DNA of 64,000 bases. Source: Nematostella vectensis (lineage: Eukaryota; Cnidaria; Anthozoa; Actiniaria; Edwardsiidae). The stretch lies in the NCBI RefSeq assembly GCF_932526225.1, contig NC_064036.1, positions 16,702,953-16,766,952 of the forward strand, given 5' to 3'. Below the pieces are notes generated by a model. The model worked only from the letters and a program-made list of their open reading frames with translations, was not told where the DNA came from and did no database searches. Positions 53,751-64,000 of this stretch are shown in pieces (position 1 is the stretch's first letter; every line of letters begins with the position of its first letter). Both the position numbers and the translations under genes were made by a program.

Positions 53751-55200
53751 GGATGTGATATTGTTTCGTTTTCTTTTCTGTTGAGGTAGTATTCGCGTCC
53801 TATTATTCATAATGTATATACCTATTTCAAACACAATACGTTGCTTCGCGGGTGCACCCTTTAGAAATAGGTGTAAACCTGCAATATAATCTTACTTAAA
53901 CCTTGGATAAATCAGGGCATTTTTATAGTGCACGACCCATACCCCTTTTTCTTTTAATGAGTTTGAAATCTTAAAATACACGACTTTAGCGCCTTTTTTT
54001 ATAATAAATCACATTAGTTGTCTATAATAAAATTAATCGCTGTCTTTTTAGTCATCTTATAAAAGTAGCTATAAACAAATCTTTCTTGATGTTACTCTTG
54101 TCATTTATACACGAATAGAGAGTTTCTTATATTTTACCGCCTCCCATTTAATTTTGTCTTTTACCGTGCTAACTCAAAAGGGCGCTGGATAATGCAATTA
54201 TCCCCCTTAAATGGGGTGCCCCCTTAATTCTATCTTGAGCCTCATGACTTTTAGACTGGCTGCAGATACTCACCCCCCCTTAAAAAAACTATGAGGTCAC
54301 AGGTACTCACACCTCGCCCATGCTTCAGTCACTCATCTGTAGCATGAACAATTGCATCTGTGGATTCCATTGTGAGATCATTATGCACAACTGTGAAACA
54401 AAAGGATCTGAACCGGCAGAAAATCAAAGCCTTTGCTGACACAAACTGAAATCCTGAATTTCTTTTGGGATTGTTTTATTTCTGCATTTGTTCTCCCAGA
54501 TAATAATTGGGACAAATATCATATCAGACCTCTGCATTCATCACTCATAAAAGAGCTTTGACTCATAGTATAAGACCAGAGGAAGGTACGTAGCTAAGGG
54601 GGTTGCGCAAGGGCTCACACACTCCTAAGTCTTTCTTATTGAAGGATCATAAAATACTGTATCATATGATACCAATGACTGTGCACCCCAGTCAGGAATT
54701 TCTGGCTACGCACCTGAGAAGTCAAAATGTATAGTCAGAGGATTTGAACCACCTTTCAAAAGAGTTGTTCTAGGGCTTTTTGTCAAATGGACTGATACCA
54801 TAACCATTAGTTTCCAAATGGCGAATATTTCTTATTTAAATCAATCACCTGTAACCCTATAGAAACGTCACATTGCTGACATAAATACTACATGTTAGAT
54901 ACCTGTTTGGTGTCAAAAAAGCGTATTGCAGAAATTACCAGATAACGCGTACATTTTCGCCTAAAAAGACCAGTAATTAAGGTATTGGATACGCATGCGC
55001 GTCTTCTTAACATCACCACGGGGTATGCAGTAGGAGAAAATGGCGCAATGTTTGCAAATATGAAGTATTTGGTTTGCGCTGTTGTTAGTTTTCAGTTCAC
55101 TCTCTGACACAGGGACCCCAGCAAAAAGGCAAGGGCGGAATGCAATTCCGTCCCCCCCCCCCCCCCCCCTGAGCTGATAAACATTTCAGCTCCTGAGACG
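53751..55200. other. Intergenic sequence, nothing recognised
   Basis: AT-rich sequence with no gene-like structure. A C run of about 18 lies at 55151-55168. Confidence 0.5.
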
Positions 55201-55257
55201 GCCGGAGATGGGGCTCCTTGAAAATGTGCATCGGGCATCGGATAACGATTCTCGGGG

Positions 55258-55500
55258 ATTGGGGATCGGATTAGGATTCTCGGAAAACGAGAAAGATTTT
55301 CAAGCCTTTTCGCTATTTGAATCCAAGCGCCGCGTTTCTTTGCATATACACACCAACGCGCAATTTACAGTGTAGTGGTAGAAATCAAATTCTTCAACAC
55401 ATTCATGCTCTTCAAAGCTCGTCTACTAACCTGGGCACCAGAGCCTCCAGACTTCTCTCGTTCAGTAACAAACCCGGAGAATCCTAATCCGATCCCCAAT
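55258..55500. repeat. Inverted repeat with 24-bp perfect arms
   Basis: ATTGGGGATCGGATTAGGAT (from 55258) is exactly mirrored by ATCCTAATCCGATCCCCAAT (ending 55500), extended by the TCTC/GAGA next to it. About 190 bp between the arms. Probably a fold-back element; ends not defined. Confidence 0.65.
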
Positions 55501-55904
55501 AATCCTGATTTTATAAAGTTTATCCAATTCAACGCGCTAGGCATAATAAATTATGTATATAAAAAAGAGAATATGTTTATAACTAGAAGTTCTCATAGAG
55601 AAGTGAGAACTCAAGTAACTCAGATTTGCTGGTCATTCCAAAATCAATAAATCAGTAAAATCAATAAATTGATAGATTTGCCTGGGGCAGTTGGCAGATT
55701 TTCCATTCATGAGCCATATTCATACAAGACCCACTTTTCTTTGCAGCCACTGTCTTGGCTGATCACTAAACCTTTGTTTCATGGTTTCTCTATTTGTTTT
55801 ATAAGAGAAAAGAAACAATGTGTCGCCGGGATGTATTTTGGTTATTTCATTCCCATGTTTGACAATACAAAGGATAATATATAGATTTAGGCATTGCCTA
55901 AATG

Positions 55905-56420
55905 CATAGATGACGTCACGTGACCATCACATTACACCCCATATAAAACACCATCCACCTACCGAGTTTGGTTGTGAAAAAATGTTTCTTTCAAGAGATA
56001 TGAATGTTTTTGCTTTTAATCGTTTTTTACTTCAAGTGACGTCATCGATGACGTCACACAACATGTGACCATATTGTTGCATCCCCCTTGACAAGTACAT
56101 GACATCTACCGAGTTTGGTTGCCATACGATGCTTCCTTCGTGAAATATAAATATTTCTTCTTTTGATGACGTCAGCATATTTTGCTTCTAGTGACGTCAT
56201 CGATGACATCACAAATCATGTGACCACAGTGTTGCCATATGATGTTTTCTTCGTGAAATATAAATATTTATTACTTTGGTGACGTCAGCATATTTTGCTT
56301 CTAGTGACGTCATAAGAACGTCACAAATCATGTGACCACAGTTTTGCACCTCATTGGACATATACATGACACCTGCCATGTTTGGTTGTCATACGATGCC
56401 TTTTGGGGACGAACGGACAT
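55905..56420. repeat. Diverged tandem repeat carrying seven CRE palindromes
   Basis: TGACGTCA at 55911, 56037, 56049, 56167, 56192, 56280 and 56305. Around them, blocks ACCGAGTTTGGTTG, CATACGATGC, TTCGTGAAATATAAATATTT, GACGTCAGCATATTTTGCTT and ATCATGTGACCACA recur about every 110-130 bp. TGACGTCA is the consensus full CREB/ATF site. Whether this is regulatory or simply part of a repeat family is open. Confidence 0.75.
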
Positions 56421-57299
56421 CGCGTCACGAAGTTTTAAAATACGCAATTCAAATATTGGAAAAATATCTTTATTAACCTTCTCTCTTGTGCTTTAAAATG
56501 TAACTTTGCTAAGGGTGGATTAAAAGCACTCCAACATATTTGAAAACATTCTGAGTACATTATTTTATTATACAGTTAAGAACCACATATAAGAACCTAG
56601 AATGAACCTGTTAACCTAAAATTATCAAATTAGAATCCTTTTTATAAGCATCTATTAAGCGTATAATTTGAAATAGGTTGAAATAGGAAAATTGATTCCT
56701 AAATAGTTTTAAATATGATCTAAAGGATCATATAGGAGACCTGTTTTTGTTTTTTTATAATTAACTTACTACCTCAATGAGTCATTAATAGCAAGAGACT
56801 ATTTATGAACATAAATAGCCTAAATGTCACTAACCACACATTATACAAGAACCTGTCAGGCTAACTTGGAAAAAATTGGTTTTTTACTTTTATAACTCTT
56901 GTTCAGTTTTTAGAACAATTTTTCCATTAAAATATTATCTTACATTTTGTTACTTTATATGTGTTTATTTTTGGTGACCTACATCAAATACCAATGACTT
57001 ATATGTACATCCTTCCCTGGGTCATTCCTCTTAGCCAGCAGCTTGTGTCTCAGCTTGATTTCAGAATCTTGCTGAGATTAACCTAAAGAAGTTTGGAGAA
57101 AAGCATTAAAGAAAAAACTGATAATTTCTTACGATACAAATATTATACCACAAAAACCTAATTCATAAAACCTAAAAATAGGATACAAAAATAGGATTGT
57201 GTTGTGATCAGAAGCATTTTATCTGTACTCGAGTCTAGAGAAATGATTATGTTAGTGCAGAAAATTTGTGCACGAAAAGTGGCGGATTGATTTTGTACA
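56421..57299. other. AT-rich sequence without recognised features
   Basis: Between the CRE-bearing repeats and the 34-bp satellite. No coding or repeat structure seen. Confidence 0.5.
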
Positions 57300-60200
57300 G
57301 TTACAGTTGGCTCATACGCCAACAAGTCTATACTACCAGACCATCTCACACGCCAACAGGTGCGTACTACCAGACCAACTCATACGCCAACTGGTGCGTA
57401 CTACCAGACCAGCTCACACGCCAACGGGTGCGTACTACCAGACCGTCTCACACGCCAACAGGTGCGTACCACCAGACCATCTCATACGCCAACAGGTGCG
57501 TACTACCAGACCATCTCATACGCGAACAGGTGTGTACTACCAGACCATCTCACACGCCAACAGGTGCGTACTACCAGACCAACTCATACGCCAATAGGTG
57601 CGTTCTACCAAACCATCGCATACGCCAACAGGTGCGTACTACCAGACCATCTCATACGCCAACAGGTGCGTACTACCAGACCATCTCATACGCCAACAGG
57701 TGCGTACTACCAGACCATCTCACACGCCAACAGGTGCGTACTACCAGACAATCTCATACGCCAACAGGTGCGTACTACCAGACCATCTCACACGCCAACA
57801 GGTGCGTACTACCAGACCATCTCACACGCCAACAGGTGTGTACTACCAGACCATCTCACACGCCAACAGGTGCGTACTACCAGACCAACTCATACGCCAA
57901 TAGGTGCGTTCTACCAAACCATCGCATACGCCAACAGGTGCATACTACCAGACCAACTCATACGCCAACAGGTGCGTTCTACCAGACCATCTCATACGCC
58001 AACAGGTGCGTACTACCACACCATCTCACACGCCAACGGGTGCGTACTACCAGGCCATCTCATACGCCAACAGGTGCGTACTACCAGACCATCTCACACG
58101 CCAACAGGTGTGTACTACCAGACCATCTCACACGCCAACAGGTGCGTACTACCAGACCAACTCATACGCCAATAGGTGCGTTCTACCAAACCATCGCATA
58201 CGCCAACAGGTGCATACTACCAGACCAACTCATACGCCAACAGGTGCGTTCTACCAGACCATCTCATACGCCAACAGGTGCGTACTACCACACCATCTCA
58301 CACGCCAACGGGTGCGTACTACCAGGCCATCTCATACGCCAACAGGTGTGTACTACCAGACCATCTCACACGACAACAGGTGTGTACTACCAGACCATCT
58401 CACACGCCAACAGGTGCGTAATACCAGACCATCTTATACGCCAACAGGTGCGTACTACCAGACCAACTCATACGCCAACAGGTGCGTACTACCAGACCAT
58501 CTCACACGCCAACAGGTGCGTACTACCAGACCATCTCATACGCCAACAGGTGCGTACTACCAGACCAACTCATACGCCAATAGGTGTGTACTACCAGACC
58601 AACTCACACGCCAACAGGTGCGTTACTACCAGACCATCTCACACGCCAACAGGTGCATACTACCAGACCATCTCACACGCCAACAGGTGTGTACTACCAG
58701 ACCATCTCATAGGCGAACAGGTGCGTACTACCAGACCATCTCACACGCCAACAGGTGTGTACTACCAGACCATCTCATAGGCGAACAGGTGCGTACTACC
58801 AGACCATCTCATACGCCAACAGGTGCGTACTACCAGACCATCTCATACGCCAACAGGTGCGTACTACCAGACCATCTCACACGCCAACAGGTGCGTACTA
58901 CCAGACCATCTCACACGCCAACAGGTGCGTACTACCAGACCATCTCATACGCCAACAGGTGCGTACTACCAGACCATCTCACACGCGAACAGGTGCGTAC
59001 TACCAGACCAACTCATACGCCAATAGGTGTGTACTACCAGACCAACTCACACGCCAACAGGTGCGTTACTACCAGACCATCTCACACGCCAACAGGTGCG
59101 TACTACCAGACCAACTCATACGCCAATAGGTGTGTACTACCAGACCATCTCACACGCCAACAGGTGCGTTACTACCAGACCATCTCATACGCCAACAGGT
59201 GCGTACTACCAGACCAACTCATACGCCAATAGGTGTGTACTACCAGACCATCTCACACGCCAACAGGTGCGTACTACCAGACCATCTCATACGCCAACAG
59301 GTGTGTACTACCAGACCATCTCACACGCCAACAGGTGTGTACTACCAGACCATCTCACACGCCAATAGGTGTGTACTACCAGACCAACTCATACGCCAGC
59401 AGGTGCGTACTACCAGACCATCTCACACGCCAACAGGTGCGTAATACCAGACCATCTCACACGCCAACAGGTGCGTTCTACCAGACCAACTCATACGCGA
59501 ACAGGTGTGTACTACCAGACCATCTCATACGCCAACAGGTGTGTACTACCAGACCATCTCATACGCCAACAGGTGCGTACTACCAGACCATCTCACACGC
59601 CAACAGGTGTGTACTACCAGACCATCTCACACGCCAACAGGTGCGTAATACCAGACAATCTCACAGTCCAACAGGTGCGTACTACCAGACCATCTCACAC
59701 GCCAACAGGTGCGTACTACCAGACCATCTCACACGCCAACAGGTGCGTACTACCAGACCATCTCACACGCCAACAGGTGCGTACTACCAGACCATCTCAC
59801 ACGCCAACAGGTGCGTACTACCAGACCATCTCACATGCCAACAGGTGCGTACTACCAGACCATCTCACACGCCAACAGGTGTGTACTACCAGACCATCTC
59901 ACACGCCAACAGGTGCGTACTACCAGACCATCTCATACGCCAACGGGTGCGTACTACCAGACCAACTCACACGCCAACAGGTGCATACTACCAGACCATC
60001 TCACACGCCAACAGGTGCGTACCACCAGACCATCTCACACGCCAACAGGTGCGTACTACCAGACCATCTAATACGCCAACAGGTGCGTACTACCAGACCA
60101 TCTCACACGCCAACAGGTGTGTACTACCAGACCATCTCATACGCCAACAGGTGCGTACTACCAGACCATCTCATACGCCAACAGGTGCGTACTACCAGAC

Positions 60201-62955
60201 CATCTAATACGCCAACAGGTGCGTACTACCAGACCATCTCATACGCCAACAGGTGCGTACTACCTGACCATCTCATACGCCAACAGGTGCGTACTACCAG
60301 ACCATCTCACACGCCAACAGGTGCGTACTACCAGACAATCTCACACGCCAATAGGTGCGTACTACCAGACCATCTCATACGCCAACAGGTGCGTACTACC
60401 AGACCATCTCACACGCCAACAGGTGTGTACTACCAGACCATCTCACACGCCAACAGGTGCGTACTACCAGACCAACTCATACGCCAACAGGTGCGTACTA
60501 CCAGACCATCTAATACGCCAACAGGTGCGTACTACCAGACCATCTCATACGCCAACAGGTGCGTACTACCAGACCATCTCATACGCCAACAGGTGCGTAC
60601 TACCAGACCATCTCACACGCCAACAGGTGCGTACTACCAGACAATCTCACACGCCAATAGGTGCGTACTACCAGACCATCTCATACGCCAACAGGTGCGT
60701 ACTACCAGACCATCTCACACGCCAACAGGTGTGTACTACCAGACCATCTCACAAGCCAACAGGTGCGTACTACCAGACCATCTCACACGCCAACGGGTGG
60801 CGTACTACCAGACAATCTCACACGCCAATAGGTGCGTACTACCAGACCATCTCATACGCCAACAGGTGCGTACTACCAGATCATCTCACACGCCAACAGG
60901 TGCGTACTACCAGACCATCTCACACGCCAATAGGTGCGTACTACCAGATCATCTCACACGCCAACAGGTGCGTACTACCAGACCATCTCACACGCCAATA
61001 GGTGCGTACTACCAGACCATCTCACACGCCAATAGGTGCGTACTACCAGATCATCTCACACGCCAACAGGTGCGTACTACCAGACCATCTCACACGCCAA
61101 CAGGTGCGTACTACCAGACCATCTCACACGCCAACAGGTGCGTACTACCAGACCATCTCACACGCCAATAGGTGCGTACTACCAGACCATCTCATACGCC
61201 AACAGGTGCGTACTACCAGACCATCTCACACGCCAACAGGTGTGTACTACCAGACCATCTCACACGCCAACAGGTGCGTACCACCAGACAATCTCATACG
61301 CCAACAGGTGCGTACTACCAGACCATCTCACACGCCAACAGGTGCGTTACTACCAGACCAACTCACATGCCAACAGGTGCGTACTACCAGACCATCTCAC
61401 ACGCCAACAGGTGCGTACTACCAGACCATCTCACACGCAAACAGGTGCGTACTACCAGACCATCTCATACGCCAACAGGTGCGTAATACCAGACCAACTC
61501 ATACGCCAACAGGTGTGTACTACCAGACCATCTCACACGCCAACAGGTGTGTACTACCAGACCATCTCACACGCCAACAGGTGCGTACCACCAGACAATC
61601 TCATACGCCAACAGGTGCGTACTACCAGACCATCTCACACGCCAACAGGTGCGTTACTACCAGACCAACTCACATGCCAACAGGTGCGTACTACCAGACC
61701 AGCTCACACGCCAACAGGTGCGTACTACCAGACCATCTCACACGCAAACAGGTGCGTACTACCAGACCATCTCATACGCCAACAGGTGCGTAATACCAGA
61801 CCAACTCATACGCCAACAGGTGCGTACTACCAGACCATCTCACACGCCAACAGGTGTGTACTAGCAGACCATCTCATACGCCAACCGGTGCGTACTACCA
61901 GACCATCTCACACGCCAACAGGTGCGTTACTACCAGACCATCTCACATGCCAACAGGTGCGTACTACCAGACCATCTCATACGCCAACAGGTGCGTACTA
62001 CCAGACTATCTCACACGCCAACAGGTGCGTTACTACCAGACCATCTCACACGCCAACAGGTGCATACTACCAGACCATCTCATACGCCAACAGGTGCGTA
62101 CTACCAGACCATCTCATACGCCAACAGGTGCGTTACTACCAGACAATCTCACACGCCAACAGGTGCGTAATACCAGACCATCTCATAGGCCTACAGGTGC
62201 GTACTACCAGACCATCTCACACGCCAACAGGTGCGTACTACCAGACCATCTCACACGCCAACAGGTGCATACTACCAGACCAACTCATACGCCGACAGGT
62301 GCGTACTACCAGACCATCTCACACGCCAACAGGTGCGTACTACCAGACCATCTCATACGCCAACAGGTGCGTACTACCAGACCATCTCATACGCCAACAG
62401 GTGCGTACTACCAGACCATCTCATACGCCAACAGGTGCGTACTACCAGACCATCTCACAAGCCAACAGGTGCGTACTACCAGACCATCTCACACGCCAGC
62501 AGGTGCGTACTACCAGACCATCTCATACGCCAACAGGTGCGTACTACCAGACCATCTCATACACCAACAGGTGCGTACTACCAGACCATCTCATACGCCA
62601 ACAGGTGCGTTACTACCAGACCATCTCACACGCCAACAGGTGCGTACTACCAGACCATCTCACACGCCAACAGGTGCGTACTACCAGGCCATCTCATACG
62701 CCAACAGGTGCGTACTACCAGACCATCTCACACGCCAACAGGTGCGTACTACCAGACCATCTCATACGCCAACAGGTGCGTTCTACCAGACCATCTAATA
62801 CGCCAACAGGTGCGTACTACCAGACCATCTAATACGCCAACAGGTGCGTACTACCAGACCATCTCACACGCCAACAGGTGCGTTCTACCAGACCATCTCA
62901 CATGCCAACAGGTGCGTACTACCAGACCATCTAACACGCCAACAGGTGCGTACTA
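57300..62955 (+). repeat. 34-bp satellite, about 166 copies
   Basis: Unit CAGACCATCTCACACGCC followed by AACAGGTGCGTACTAC (34 bp). Frequent variants: CATACG/CACACG, GTGTG/GTGCG/GTGCA, CAACT/CATCT, AATAGG/AACAGG, and TTACTAC (35-bp units). The + strand unit has no stop codon in any frame, so all three frames are open over long distances and encode the same 34-residue cycle; the minus strand has TGA in each unit. No splice or start context ties it to a gene. Each unit contains CAACAG/GTGCGT, a donor-like word. Confidence 0.96.
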
Positions 62956-63569
62956 CAGTTTCTCCCGCATTAGCCTTCTTGATACTTTTGATAGACATTT
63001 TCTCAAGATTTTTCCTAAAGCGAGGTTGACAGCTATGGGCTATAACTTTGTGTGCCCTCATATATAGGATTATAATAATCAATTACTACCTCGCTGTTGG
63101 TCAGTATCATGAACTTTGGTAATGACTTGTATACCAGTTTATCAGCTTTATCAAGAAAATAATATCATATTTGATGTTGACAGAAGTGCCTGAAATAATC
63201 ACAATGTTTGACATTAACTATCAGCTTCAATGTAGTCTAAGCTATTCTGGCAGTATTCATGGTATGGTGGCAGAAGGTTTTGCTTATTTCTATGTCTTTT
63301 GAAAATGTTTTACACCCATTATTAAGAGAAAAATATGTCTTCCATTTGGACTGTTGGTTTAAATACTGTGGCTATTTATTGTACTATCGATGGAATATTT
63401 AAAACATTTAAGTCTTATTCCAGAGGTTTGTTCAATATGGTCAGTTCTCTAGGATCTTGTGTATTGTTAGAGATTTTTTAGATAGTTTTAATAAACTATT
63501 TCAGAGCTCTCTATAATATTTTAAACTTATCTTTTTAAACAAAGGGAGTGGTCATTAATTACTGAGCGG
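62956..63569. other. Intergenic sequence, nothing recognised
   Basis: AT-rich sequence without coding signal after the 34-bp array. Confidence 0.5.
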
Positions 63570-63900
63570 CGGCAAATATGTAGGGGGCTCATATCTTTGG
63601 GCGCGGATTTAGGGGGGGCACATTTTGGGGGGGCTGTCATTAAAGGGGGGTCACATTTTTTGCGTCGAATTTAAGTCTGGTTTTAATATAATAGTGAGCA
63701 AGCAAGTCATTGTTGAAATCAAAATTTTATTCAGCTCACAATGTTTCCTACTATAGGGGCCGGGGTTGCAAATTTTTGGCGTCCATTCTAAGGAGGGTCA
63801 CGATTTTTTGGGCTTGGATTCGAGGGGGGGGGGATTTTTTTAGGCTAGGGTTTTGGAAAATTGCCATAACACCCCCCCCCCATCTGGAGGTTAGAAAACG
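63570..63900. repeat. G-run-rich dispersed repeat candidate
   Basis: Loose internal repetition of GGGGGGNNACATTTTTTG, GCGTCGAATTTAAG, GGGTCACGATTTTTTGGGC and GGATTYRAGGGGGG, as if built of several degenerate 35-45-bp units. No ends visible and the window stops soon after. Confidence 0.4.
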
Positions 63901-64000
63901 GGTTTGTATTGTAAGATGTTGCTGTGCTATTTCGTTTTATTCCATTTGCTTTTCTGTTGTTACTGTAATTCACAAACCCTAGATACAATTGTTAATCATG

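Noticed and set aside
57266-62832. Open frames up to 600 codons in the 34-bp satellite
   Set aside because: All three forward frames are open because the unit has no stop; no start context, splice site or composition argues for coding.

Overview
The window looks like a piece of an animal nuclear genome. Its genes have many short exons with GT..AG introns, most receptor domains are flanked by phase-1 introns, and the domain families (MAM, SRCR, WSC, CUB, RIPOR) are metazoan. There is also an LTR retrotransposon, several fold-back elements and a very large load of minisatellite DNA. A marine invertebrate, plausibly a cnidarian such as a sea anemone, is my best guess, but no species marker is visible. 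All exons below were joined by hand from splice sites, reading frame and domain continuity; no transcript data were available.

Gene 1 (+ strand, 103..27889, 5' end outside the window) has 22 exons that join without a frame break into at least 1166 residues. In order it encodes a MAM domain (N-terminal part missing), three 6-cysteine SRCR domains, a WSC domain, a CUB domain, a Ser/Thr/Pro linker, a second CUB domain, a short stalk, one transmembrane helix, a cytoplasmic tail with two PPPY motifs and a C-terminal U-box (E3 ubiquitin ligase fold). A scavenger-type receptor ending in a U-box is the most striking content here and I know of no described animal family with this layout. A young antisense Ty3/gypsy-type element (11274..15857) sits in one intron.

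Gene 2 (+ strand, about 30.3 kb to 53.75 kb) has 30 recognised coding exons (34526..53453) that join into about 1057 residues of a RIPOR/FAM65 homologue, a Rho-interacting cell-polarity regulator. It has the N-terminal SQSF segment, helical region, GFxRLC core block, a long acidic disordered exon with ETSF repeats, and a C-terminal HEAT-like region. The start codon is not settled.

About a third of the window is tandem repeat: 31-bp (190..1968), 50-bp (2258..2540), G-rich (6950..8150), 27-bp (8440..8830), two adjoining 18-bp arrays (16530..22505), C-rich and CATCAC arrays (23960..26460), 21-bp (35620..36490), 28-bp (40736..42515), 46-bp (47641..48190), 31-bp (48985..51692) and 34-bp (57300..62955). 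A recurring pattern is that the repeat unit contains, or starts at, an authentic splice site of the neighbouring exon, so that real splice sites have been copied from two to dozens of times. From 53.75 kb to the right end I find no gene, only dispersed repeats, a cluster of seven CRE octamers and the 5.7-kb 34-bp satellite.
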